A model generated the notes under the pieces. The model did not search any database and had not been told where the DNA came from. It worked only from the letters and a program-made list of their open reading frames with translations. Position numbers and translations under genes: made by a program. Below are positions 35,191-43,508 of a stretch of 64,000 nt of DNA, piece after piece. The first letter of the stretch is position 1. Every line of letters starts with the position of its first letter. The stretch is from Janthinobacterium aquaticum (GTDB taxonomy: Bacteria; Pseudomonadota; Gammaproteobacteria; Burkholderiales; Burkholderiaceae_D): contig NZ_WFLK01000007.1 of NCBI RefSeq assembly GCF_009208565.1, forward strand, positions 186,001 to 250,000. The letters run 5' to 3'.

Positions 35191-35570
35191 CGTACCGCCT
35201 CCAGCATCGCCCGCACCGCCGGCATAGCCTCGTCACAGGTGGTGGCGCGCACACCAGCCAGCTGCTGCTGCGCCGCGTCCAGTTTGCGGCCGCGCCGTGC
35301 TGCCAGCGCACGCGCCTCCTCGCCACGCCGCTGGGCTGCAGCCGTTTCCCTAGCCATGCCGTCAACCGCGCGGTTTTGCTCGGCGATTGAGGCGCGCAAC
35401 TCGGTGTTGACGCCCTGCCGCTCCTTCAGGTCGGCCCGCGCCAGATCGCGCGCGCCGGTGGCCAGCCACCAGCCCGTGCCAGCGCCGGTACCGACCACCA
35501 GCAGCAGCGCGGCCAGCACAATGGCGGCCACGCGCCAGGCGCCGCCGGCCACAACCGACAGCGCGCTCAC
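35187..35570 (-). CDS. Rz-like inner-membrane spanin
   Basis: A 127-residue protein with one N-terminal membrane helix (VAAIVLAALLLVVGTGAG) followed by a long charged helix (ARADLKERQGVNTELRASIAEQNRAV and onward), the classic i-spanin plan. It would reach across the periplasm to meet the lipoprotein encoded next. The start overlaps the endolysin stop as ATGA. Confidence 0.82.
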   Translation of the reverse strand: MSALSVVAGGAWRVAAIVLAALLLVVGTGAGTGWWLATGARDLARADLKERQGVNTELRASIAEQNRAVDGMARETAAAQRRGEEARALAARRGRKLDAAQQQLAGVRATTCDEAMPAVRAMLEAVR

Positions 35571-36148
35571 GCCAGCACCCGCTGCGCCACCGCAAACAGC
35601 GCCTGGCGATCAGCCAGTCCGTTGGTACCGCCATTGATGCGCCGGGTTACCGCCACCTGATCGCCGGCATCGGCCAGCGCATTGAGCCCGCGCGACTGCC
35701 AGAACCACCCGGCGCTGCGGCAAGCATTGATGGTTTGCTCCAGCAGCGCCGGCTGCGCCAGCAGGTCGAGGCTCAGCGCTTTGCCGCACGCGGCATAATT
35801 GGTGCGGCCGGTGATCTGGATCAGGCCACGGCCGCGATAACGGCTGCCGTCGCCTGCTACGGAGTTACCCAGGTCGTACGCCAGCTGGTTGCGGTCGGTG
35901 CGCACGCGAGGTGGCCAGGTCGCCGAGAAATCGCGCTCATAGCGCAGCTGCGCCGCCGTCGGGGCCCACAGCTCACGCACGTAGAGCAGCTGGCCAGACT
36001 CGTGGCCGATCTGCGACAGGAACGCGGCCTGGCGCGCCGGCGTGGTTATACCAAATTCGGCCATAGCAGCATTGAGCGCGGGCAAAAAAATACCCGCTTT
36101 GGAGCGGGCATTGGGCATGATGCTGTTGAGTTGCTGCAGTGTGATCAT
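35567..36148 (-). CDS. Endolysin, glycoside hydrolase family 19
   Basis: A 193-residue peptidoglycan hydrolase of the chitinase class I fold. FLSQIGHESG places the catalytic acid at Glu50, the second Glu is in VRELW, and SRYRGRGLIQITGRTNY forms the substrate cleft. There is no signal peptide, so export depends on the holin. It is coupled to the holin by ATGA. A diverged piece of the same gene type lies at 29463-29733. Confidence 0.93.
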   Translation of the reverse strand: MITLQQLNSIMPNARSKAGIFLPALNAAMAEFGITTPARQAAFLSQIGHESGQLLYVRELWAPTAAQLRYERDFSATWPPRVRTDRNQLAYDLGNSVAGDGSRYRGRGLIQITGRTNYAACGKALSLDLLAQPALLEQTINACRSAGWFWQSRGLNALADAGDQVAVTRRINGGTNGLADRQALFAVAQRVLA

Positions 36149-36579
36149 GGTGTGCTTTCAGGTGGTGGTGATGGTGGGCCGCCGAAGCGGGACAGCTTGG
36201 CCAAGCCGGCGGCCAGATAGGCCTCGAGCACGCGCGCACCGCCGAACCCGGCCAGCGGAATCAGCCCCGCCTGCAGCAGGATCGGCACTTCCTGCCAGGC
36301 GCAGAGGAAATAGGTGACCAGACCGGCCAGCAGCGACAGCAGCAGATCGCTCGACACTTCCAGCGGGACCGATTTAATAACGATGGTCGGACTGGCGATC
36401 TTGCGCAGTGTCGCTGCAGCGCCGCCGATCAGGGCCAGCACCACGGCCACCGCCACCGCCGCCGGCGGAATGCTCGACAGATCGCTGCCAAACGTGGCCT
36501 GCGCTGCTGCTGCGCCGGCGCTCCAGAACGAGCCCAGCCAGGTCCAGCAGATTTTTTTCAGTTGCATACGGTCGAGCAT
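36145..36579 (-). CDS. Phage holin (LydA-like, three membrane segments)
   Basis: About 144 residues from ATG 36579 (MLDRMQLKKICWTWLGSFW), with AGGAC upstream. Three hydrophobic segments follow (AAVAVAVVLALIGGAAATL, LLLSLLAGLVTYFLCAW, ILLQAGLIPLAGFGGARVL) and a basic, proline-rich tail. The VPLEVSSDLLLSLLAG segment resembles LydA-type holins. It sits directly before the endolysin and would form the lysis pore. MQLKK at 36567 is an alternative start and could give a dual-start holin/antiholin pair. Confidence 0.78.
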   Translation of the reverse strand: MLDRMQLKKICWTWLGSFWSAGAAAAQATFGSDLSSIPPAAVAVAVVLALIGGAAATLRKIASPTIVIKSVPLEVSSDLLLSLLAGLVTYFLCAWQEVPILLQAGLIPLAGFGGARVLEAYLAAGLAKLSRFGGPPSPPPESTP

Positions 36580-36995
36580 TGGGCGTCCTGGTTGCGTTGG
36601 TGGGCGTCGATGAACGCGATGGTCATGATCGTGGCGGCGTTCCACAGGTAATAGGCCAGCAGGCCGCCGCTACGCATGTTGAAAAACTCGACATAGAGCT
36701 GAGCGATATAGCAAAACGCCAGCGCGGCCAGTACATAATGCCGCTGGCGCCGGCCCAGCCGCCAGTGAAACCGGGCTGGCAGGACGTCGTTGACCAGCGC
36801 ATCGAGCAGCGCGGCCAGGCCGACGCCCATCAGCATCCAGATCAGGATGGCGCCGTCGCGCGTCGAGGCCACCAGGTGCATCAGCGAGCGCGGGTCTGTC
36901 ATGGCCACATACCAGGTCACGATGGCGTTGCCTCCAACGTACAGGCGGAACACAGTGCTGGCGCGGTCGGGGGCAGGATGATTTTGAGTCTCCAT
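36558..36995 (-). CDS. Phage membrane protein next to the holin
   Basis: A 145-residue protein with about four hydrophobic segments (FRLYVGGNAIVTWYVAM, AILIWMLMGVGLAALLDAL, HYVLAALAFCYIAQLYVEF, LLAYYLWNAATIMTIAFI). It may be a second holin, an antiholin or an unrelated membrane moron. It overlaps the holin gene by 22 bases. The family is not recognised. Confidence 0.65.
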   Translation of the reverse strand: METQNHPAPDRASTVFRLYVGGNAIVTWYVAMTDPRSLMHLVASTRDGAILIWMLMGVGLAALLDALVNDVLPARFHWRLGRRQRHYVLAALAFCYIAQLYVEFFNMRSGGLLAYYLWNAATIMTIAFIDAHQRNQDAQCSTVCN

Positions 36996-36996
36996 A

Positions 36997-38286
36997 TCAC
37001 ACCGCCTTGACCATCACATAGGCCCGGCCGTCCGGCTCGATCGAGATCACGCGCCCGACGGCGCGCAGGTACTGAGGCATTTTGATATCGTCCGCATGCA
37101 CGGCAATGCCTGTAATGCCCTGGCCATCCTGCACCGGCACGATATAGTCGCCAGGCTGCGCGCCCAACACGTTCACGGGCACACGGCCAGCAATGGCGAT
37201 GCGGTCGACCGTCTGGCGCGCAGCCTCGAGCGCCGTCTCGAATGCATGCAGCGCATCGGCATCCAGCTGCGCGGCTGCATCGTAGGCAGCGCGCGCTGCA
37301 GCGTAGGCCGCCTGTTTGGCAGCCCACTCGGCATCGGTATCGCCAGGTATTACCACGTCCCGATATTCGGGCGGATTGGTATCGGGCACCGGCAACTGCT
37401 CCAACACGTCGATGCGCCGAGGTGCTGGGATGGGTACTGGCCCGGCCTGTGGCTCTGGTCGTGGTCCAGCGCTACTTGCCCACGAGTCGCCGCCAACGAA
37501 CGACGGCGCTGTTGATTTGATGGCGAACATGACGGCATCGGCCCAGCGGTCGGTAATGGTGTTGTCGGCGGTGATTCCGATGATCTGGCCCTTGGCGATC
37601 AGGCCACATAGGAGGCATTTGAAAATGTACTCGGCATAATCGTTGCCCAGCGTATTGACCGTGCCGAGCGTGGAAATGCCGCGATCAGTATTAGAATTTT
37701 TTCCCAGATACATTGCGGACGCAGCTGTTGGCAATAGTGCGCCATTGCCGGCGCGCAGCACCAGGGTCTCTACACTACCTGACAGGCCGGCCCGCATCAG
37801 CGCGGTGCCCATGGCGCCGACGGGGGAAAACCCGCCCGAGCCGGCGACCTGCAGCAGATCGGCGTTATTATCCGCCTCAGTCCCGACCAGAACCGAGCCG
37901 CGGTTCGTAATTCGCATCCGCTCCAGATACCCAGACGGACCGTCGCCTGTCTCAAACGCAGTATATCCAGAATAGCCGACTGTCGGGTCGCCACCACTCA
38001 CAATGCGCGTGCCGTAACCGTCGCCGGAATAGCCCATTTTTATCACGGTGCGAGTATTGCCTGTCGTCTGGGAGATGACGCTCAACTTCAGCACCTCCTG
38101 CGCCGCTACGCCGACAACCCGGGCCGAGAGGCTGCTGGTCGCAGTAACCTGTGGCGCCGTCAGCGGCCCCGTCATCGTCCCGCCCGTCAACGGCAACGCG
38201 TTATACGGCCCGGCCGCAAACGCCTCCCACATCTGGTTTAGCACCTCCAGCACGTTGGTCATGCCCGGTAAAAATTTCATTGTCAT
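36997..38286 (-). CDS. Phage tail fiber protein
   Basis: A 429-residue protein. The N-terminus has LPLTGGTMTGPLTAPQVTAT, the fiber repeat also found in stf-like proteins. The middle is beta-rich, and NTLGNDYAEYIFKCLLCG resembles the start of an intramolecular chaperone region. The C-terminal part contains a long alanine-rich helix and then DYIVPVQDGQGITGIAVHADD. It is likely the receptor-binding side or central fiber. It lies between the tail-tip genes and the lysis genes. Confidence 0.75.
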   Translation of the reverse strand: MTMKFLPGMTNVLEVLNQMWEAFAAGPYNALPLTGGTMTGPLTAPQVTATSSLSARVVGVAAQEVLKLSVISQTTGNTRTVIKMGYSGDGYGTRIVSGGDPTVGYSGYTAFETGDGPSGYLERMRITNRGSVLVGTEADNNADLLQVAGSGGFSPVGAMGTALMRAGLSGSVETLVLRAGNGALLPTAASAMYLGKNSNTDRGISTLGTVNTLGNDYAEYIFKCLLCGLIAKGQIIGITADNTITDRWADAVMFAIKSTAPSFVGGDSWASSAGPRPEPQAGPVPIPAPRRIDVLEQLPVPDTNPPEYRDVVIPGDTDAEWAAKQAAYAAARAAYDAAAQLDADALHAFETALEAARQTVDRIAIAGRVPVNVLGAQPGDYIVPVQDGQGITGIAVHADDIKMPQYLRAVGRVISIEPDGRAYVMVKAV

Positions 38287-38289
38287 AAT

Positions 38290-39144
38290 TCAAATCCCCT
38301 CGATTTCTAGTGGTGCGGAATAGCCGTCGTAGTACGGCGTGGCGACCGCGTCCAGGTTGGCGACGCGGCCGTAAATCATGTGGTCCTGCTCGAGCAGTGG
38401 ATCAGCGTTTTCGGGGAACAGGCTGAACAGCATCGGGCGGAGCGGCCCGCACTCGCGCAGGATGCGCATCAGGCGCGCCCGGTCTGGCGGCGTCAGGTGT
38501 TCCAGGTCGACGCTCAGCCGGTTGCTGGTCGTGCCCACGGTGGCGCTTGCCGTGCCGGCGCTGGTGCGGTAGGCCTCGCTGCTGTCCTGCAGCTGCAGCG
38601 AGGCGCCATACGAGGCGTTGTATTCCGGCGCCCAGTAATTGCCGGCCACCAGGCGCGACATTTCGATATAGCCCTCTGGCGTGCCGTCGCCGGTCACCTC
38701 GATGACCAGTCGGCGCACCAGCACGGCAGCGAACCAGCTCACCAGGTTGCTGCCGCCGCCGCGCGCCCAAGTGTTTGCGCCGCCCCATTTGTACGCATTC
38801 CAGCCCAGCGGCAGTTCGCCGAACGGATACGTGCCGAGCGGCGCCTCGCAGCACGGCCGCGTCCAGCCGGTGTCGAGCACCGGCACCGCATCGCCGGGCT
38901 GGGCGTAGGCGCGCACGCGCATGCGGGCCGTGCTGGTGAGGTTGGTATAGAACAGCGCGACGCAGGCGATCACCTCCTGTGTGGGCCAGGTGGCAGTAAT
39001 CGTCTGGGCGGTACCGGTGGCGCGTAGCACGGCCGTTTTGCGCCGGGACTGCAGATTGGCCGGCCCGAGCGAGGCGGCCTGGCTCGATGCCGTCAGGGTG
39101 GCACGGTCGGCGACGTTATCGTGGATGATGCGGAGATTTGGCAT
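38290..39144 (-). CDS. Phage tail-tip protein of unknown role
   Basis: A 284-residue protein with carbohydrate-binding-like beta segments (SWFAAVLVRRLVIEVTGDGTPEGYIEMSRLVAG and so on, discoidin-like in feel). It lies three bases after the gpJ-like gene and three before the tail fiber. Similar proteins occur in siphophages of Burkholderiales next to the central tail protein. No enzymatic motif is seen. Confidence 0.65.
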   Translation of the reverse strand: MPNLRIIHDNVADRATLTASSQAASLGPANLQSRRKTAVLRATGTAQTITATWPTQEVIACVALFYTNLTSTARMRVRAYAQPGDAVPVLDTGWTRPCCEAPLGTYPFGELPLGWNAYKWGGANTWARGGGSNLVSWFAAVLVRRLVIEVTGDGTPEGYIEMSRLVAGNYWAPEYNASYGASLQLQDSSEAYRTSAGTASATVGTTSNRLSVDLEHLTPPDRARLMRILRECGPLRPMLFSLFPENADPLLEQDHMIYGRVANLDAVATPYYDGYSAPLEIEGI

Positions 39145-39147
39145 GCG

Positions 39148-42045
39148 TTATTCCGTGGTAATGAGAGTCAGGCGCTGATACAGGACGTCTGGATCGGCAC
39201 TGCCGCCGCCGGGGCGCGGCGTCGTTGTCACGTTCTGCTGAGTGATCGCCACCACTGCACGATAGATGCGGTTTTGGTTGCTGGCCGCCGTATCGGTATA
39301 GGTGAACGACCCGTCAATACTCTGCGAACACGTCGACTGCGTATCGGGGTCGCTCGAATTAACAATACTGGTTGCCCCCGAAAACGTCGCCGTCTGCACC
39401 AGCGCCTCGGCGCCAGCGCCGATAGTGCGATATAGCCAAATCGTCACGGCGTTGCTGCCACTGCCAGCTACGTAGTTATCGCCGCGTGACGAGCGCCCAT
39501 GCTGCCACGACAGGCTACACACCACGTTGATCGTGCCGCCGTTGGAACCGAATGGGCCGTCGACCAGTTGGGCGGCCGGGTCGTATGACGGATTGGTCAC
39601 TGCTGTTCTGAGCGTCCCGGCCGACAGTGAGCCGCCAAAATAACCGGCGCCACTGCGTTTCAAAAAAAATATAGCGTTGGCATCGGTTTTGGCACCGCTG
39701 CCGGCCCACATCGCGTACACCGGGTCGTCTGGCCCCTGCTCAATTCGAAATCCGGGGGCGACGCCAGAAACCACGCTGCCCGAAAATGTTGCCCTCCCAT
39801 TGATGATAGTAAAACCCGGGGCGATTACGTTACCGTTGCCGGCCACCTCAAAATATTTACCACTGGCATAGCTGCCCATACGAAAAACATCCGGGCCCAA
39901 GTAATAACCGGTTCCGGTAGTTGGCCAGTTGACATCGACAAATGCGCCCCCTAATACATAGCCACGCGCGCGCAAATTATTGATCTCCATATCGCCGCTG
40001 CGATACAGGCGCCAGCCGGACTGGCCGACCACAAAATTGCTCGACCAGATATCGCCGCCGATTTTGGCATTGGTGATGCTCGCGTTCTGGATAAACGCAT
40101 CGGCGACGTACATGCCGATAGGGATGGTCACGCCGCCGATCACGGTTTCCATCGTGCGCACGATAAACGGCACGGCCGCGGCAATACCGCTGCCGGCCGG
40201 CGCAGCAATGAAGAATGTGGTGGCGCGCACGCCGAAATCGAGTCGACCACCGCCTGCCAGCAATTCCAGGCCGCCGACCACATTGTCGGCATCGAGCTGG
40301 ACAGAGTATTTGGCCTGCGTGCCAGCCAGGCTGTTTGCCGTTGCGACAGCCTGAACCTTGACAGCCGCATACGACGCCTGCAGCCCGGTAATGGGATCAT
40401 TCAGCAACGCCTGCGACTGCTGCAGATACGAGGCGGCCGACGACGCGCTGCCGTCGGCATTGGTCGCAGACTGTGCGGCCTGCTGCTGGTACACGCCGGC
40501 CTGGCTGGCAGCGGTGCCGGCCGTGCTGGCGGAATTACTCGCAGCCGCAGCGCTCTGCCCGGCTGCTGTCGCACGCGCGTCGGCGGTCGATGCTGAGCCA
40601 CTGGCAGCCTGGGCCGAACCGGCAGCAAGCCCTTGCGCAGCTTGGGCTGCTATGCGGTCGACACGCGCAGCCTCGGCTGACTGGCCGGCCTCGGTCGATT
40701 TCGTGCCGGCAGTGCTGGCCGAACCAGCAGCAGCGGCAGCGGACCCGTCAGCCGCATTGCGCGATTCCACCGCCAATAGCGCACTGCTGGCCGCCTGGCT
40801 GGCAGCATCACCGGCAGCCGTGGACGACGCGCTCGCGGTACTGGCCGATTGCAGCGCAGCGCTGGCCGAGCCGCTGGCCGCATCGCGCGCTGCCTTCGCC
40901 TCAACCGCCGACTGCGAGGACGCAGCTGCCTGCACGCCAGCTGCGGTCGCCGAGCCGGCCGCAGTATCCCGGCTGGTCGATGCTGCAGTGGCGCTGGCGC
41001 CGGCGGCACCAGCTGCGGTAGCGGCAGTGCTGGCCGAGTTGGCGGCAGCCGCTGCGCTGCCGCTGGAATTAGTGGCGGACTGCGATGACTGGCCGGCAGC
41101 CGTCGATGCTGCGCTCGCTGCCGTGCTGGCATTGGTTGCCGACTGGCTCGCCTGGCCGGCGTACTGGCTGGCGCCGCCGGCGGCGGCATCTGCCCGCGCC
41201 GCATCGAGCAGCGCCTCTGCGGCGGCCTGCGCCGCCTGGGCTGCGGAGGCAGCGGCCGATGCGGTATCGCCATACGCCTGCTGCAGATCAACGATCGCAT
41301 CCTGCATCGGCTCGATCAGCTCGATTTTCTGGCCCAGCTCGGCATGCAGTTGGCTTTCCGTGATTTGCTCCGTCAGCACCTGCAGCAGGTGCTCGACCTC
41401 GACATCAGACGCGCCCACCGTGCCGCCGTTGGCGTTAAATGGGCCGGGAATGCTGGCGCGCGACACGTAGCGTATCCAGTAGTAGCGCGTGGCACCAGGG
41501 CCGACCGGGTCGACATACTCACGCCCATCGGCCCGGCCGACCAACGCGGCCTGCGCCAGGCTGTTGACTGTGGCGCGCCATACCTCTGTGTGTGACAGGT
41601 TGCTGTAACTGGCCGGCGCCGCGCCCCAGCGCAGCACGATGGTGGCCGGCGTGCCGGTCGCCACCAGGCCCGTCGGCGCCGGCGGCGGCGTCAGGTCCAG
41701 CGCCTGCTGTTTCGCCACGGTCTGCCGGGCGTAATAGGTCAGGCCGTCGATTACGGCGCTGGCCGTCACCGTCACCACGCTGGCGCTCATGTCGGCGTAG
41801 CGCAGCACGGCATTGCCGTTGGCGACGGCCAGCGGTACCGCCGGCTTACTGGAAAACGTGATATCGCCGACAGCGCCCAGCATCAGCGCCGCGAACGTGA
41901 TCGATTCGGGCGTGGGCGCGCCGCCCACCGACACCTCGAACAGCGTGGCGCTGGGCGTGAGCAGCAGCGCGCGGTCGGTCGGCGCCGCATAGCGCGGTAC
42001 CGTATTCATAATGCGCACATCGCGTGCGCCTACCAGGGCGCTCAA
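39148..42045 (-). CDS. Central tail protein / host-specificity fiber with Ala-Ser-Thr repeat shaft
   Basis: About 965 residues. Residues about 120-220 look like a fibronectin-type domain (PAPTGLVATGTPATIVLRWG). Residues about 260-560 are an extreme Ala/Ser/Thr repeat with Axx-AxxxA spacing, probably a long trimeric coiled shaft. Then comes a domain with VQAVATANSLAGTQAKYSVQ, as in gpJ C-terminal regions, and a beta-rich tip. The start is uncertain: TTG 42045 overlaps the previous stop as TTGA after GGGTGATGG, and ATG 42009 is the next choice. It should recognise the host surface. Confidence 0.78.
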   Translation of the reverse strand: MSALVGARDVRIMNTVPRYAAPTDRALLLTPSATLFEVSVGGAPTPESITFAALMLGAVGDITFSSKPAVPLAVANGNAVLRYADMSASVVTVTASAVIDGLTYYARQTVAKQQALDLTPPPAPTGLVATGTPATIVLRWGAAPASYSNLSHTEVWRATVNSLAQAALVGRADGREYVDPVGPGATRYYWIRYVSRASIPGPFNANGGTVGASDVEVEHLLQVLTEQITESQLHAELGQKIELIEPMQDAIVDLQQAYGDTASAAASAAQAAQAAAEALLDAARADAAAGGASQYAGQASQSATNASTAASAASTAAGQSSQSATNSSGSAAAAANSASTAATAAGAAGASATAASTSRDTAAGSATAAGVQAAASSQSAVEAKAARDAASGSASAALQSASTASASSTAAGDAASQAASSALLAVESRNAADGSAAAAAGSASTAGTKSTEAGQSAEAARVDRIAAQAAQGLAAGSAQAASGSASTADARATAAGQSAAAASNSASTAGTAASQAGVYQQQAAQSATNADGSASSAASYLQQSQALLNDPITGLQASYAAVKVQAVATANSLAGTQAKYSVQLDADNVVGGLELLAGGGRLDFGVRATTFFIAAPAGSGIAAAVPFIVRTMETVIGGVTIPIGMYVADAFIQNASITNAKIGGDIWSSNFVVGQSGWRLYRSGDMEINNLRARGYVLGGAFVDVNWPTTGTGYYLGPDVFRMGSYASGKYFEVAGNGNVIAPGFTIINGRATFSGSVVSGVAPGFRIEQGPDDPVYAMWAGSGAKTDANAIFFLKRSGAGYFGGSLSAGTLRTAVTNPSYDPAAQLVDGPFGSNGGTINVVCSLSWQHGRSSRGDNYVAGSGSNAVTIWLYRTIGAGAEALVQTATFSGATSIVNSSDPDTQSTCSQSIDGSFTYTDTAASNQNRIYRAVVAITQQNVTTTPRPGGGSADPDVLYQRLTLITTE

Positions 42046-43508
42046 ACCATCACCCCGACGGTTACACGGCCAGTCAGCCACTGGTGCGCCAGCAGCACCA
42101 CCACGCCCGGCACGCCATCCTGCAGGCCGTAGCGCTCGTCACGCAGCAACACGGCCTGGCCCAGTTCCAGCATCATCATCTCGGGTTCTCCGTCAAATTC
42201 GTAAATGGTGCGCGGCACGCTGTTCAGTGCCAGGCGCCGCGCGGCCTCGGCCTGCGCGTCAGCCGTCGTTTTCAGGCAGGTTTCGACCTGCACCGGATCG
42301 TCGCTCAGGCGGTACAGCGCCTGCACCGTATCGTCGACAGCAGTCTCTGTCAGCCATTCGGTGGCGTACATATCCGCGTGCTCGGGCGGGATGCCCGTCT
42401 GCAGCCCGGCCTGCACGGTGTAATTGCGGTCGTAGGCGATTTTGACGGCGGCCACCACCGGCAGGCGCTGCACAGGGCGCAGGCTGCCCTCACGCATCTG
42501 GTCCGGCCCGATTTCCACCGGCGCACCGGTACCAGGCAGCGCGACCTGCACCAGGCGCAACTGGCCGGTGCGTGACATTAGCGCCTGCGCGCCGACGCTG
42601 GCCGCCAGCTGCTGGATGGCCTGCGCCGCGTTGGTGCGGTCGGCGACATACAGGCCCACCACCTGCGGATGCGCCGCATCGAACGCGGCAAAATTGGCCT
42701 GGTCGATATCGGCCAGCGTGAAACGGTCGGACGATTTGCCATAGCCGGTGGCGATGCGCTGCACCAGCGGGGCGATGCGCGGCGCGTAGCCGCTCACGTT
42801 ATCGCCCTGCACGCTGACTGTCACGGCATTGGCCAGCGGGTTAATCGGCAGCGTAAAGCGGCCAGGCCCGGCCAGGTCAAATGGCACCGGCTTGCCGTTG
42901 GTGCGCACCTCGGCGATCTGCTCGACAGCGCCCAGGAACCCGTATTCCAGCGTGGCCGGGTTGGTCAGCAACGGCGTCACGTTGTGGCATTCGCCGAACG
43001 GTGCCGGCAGCACAGCGTCGCTGTTTGGACTGGTACCGCCCAGCTTGGCCTCGCTGATCGGTGTGTTCAGGCGTTGCAATTTATCGCGCAGCGTCAGGTT
43101 GACCGACTCGCGTCCGGACACGGCCAGGTCGGCGATCACGCCGTCGAATATCAGGCGGAAATCTGCGCGCGACCAGGCGGCATCACCGACCCAAGCGCGG
43201 CAGCGCCGGTTGACCCAAACGTCGGCCAGCCAGCTGTCGAGCGCGCCGTCGGCGTTGTCGAGCTCGATATCGCCGCCCGACAGGCCTGCCTCACCGGTCA
43301 GGCTGACCTGCTCGGTGAATGCCAGGCCGCCGGTGGCCAGCGGCTGATATTCCACGTTGGCCGGCACATCGGCCGGACCGGTGATGTACAGCCGCGAGGA
43401 AATGTAGCGCGTGACCTCGACGCCGGCAACGTTGGCCTGCGCCTCGATCAGCACTACCCGAACGGCAGCAGCATCCTGCAGCCAGGCCAAAAACTGTACA
43501 TCCGTCAT
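42042..43508 (-). CDS. Phage tail protein, baseplate-hub-like
   Basis: A 488-residue protein. The N-terminal half (VRVVLIEAQANVAGVEVTRYISSRLYITG through GGDIELDNADGALDSWL) and the hub-like segment GLYVADRTNAAQAIQQLAASVGAQALM suggest the tail-tip hub that joins the tube to the central fiber. It lies between tape measure and gpJ-like genes. ATG 43508 overlaps the tape-measure stop as ATGA. A longer frame to 43535 lies within that gene. Confidence 0.7.
   Translation of the reverse strand: MTDVQFLAWLQDAAAVRVVLIEAQANVAGVEVTRYISSRLYITGPADVPANVEYQPLATGGLAFTEQVSLTGEAGLSGGDIELDNADGALDSWLADVWVNRRCRAWVGDAAWSRADFRLIFDGVIADLAVSGRESVNLTLRDKLQRLNTPISEAKLGGTSPNSDAVLPAPFGECHNVTPLLTNPATLEYGFLGAVEQIAEVRTNGKPVPFDLAGPGRFTLPINPLANAVTVSVQGDNVSGYAPRIAPLVQRIATGYGKSSDRFTLADIDQANFAAFDAAHPQVVGLYVADRTNAAQAIQQLAASVGAQALMSRTGQLRLVQVALPGTGAPVEIGPDQMREGSLRPVQRLPVVAAVKIAYDRNYTVQAGLQTGIPPEHADMYATEWLTETAVDDTVQALYRLSDDPVQVETCLKTTADAQAEAARRLALNSVPRTIYEFDGEPEMMMLELGQAVLLRDERYGLQDGVPGVVVLLAHQWLTGRVTVGVMV

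Noticed and set aside
40358..41470. 370-codon Ala/Pro/Cys-rich open frame on the plus strand
   Set aside because: It is the complement of the repeat shaft of the tail protein. Its apparent repeats only mirror that gene.
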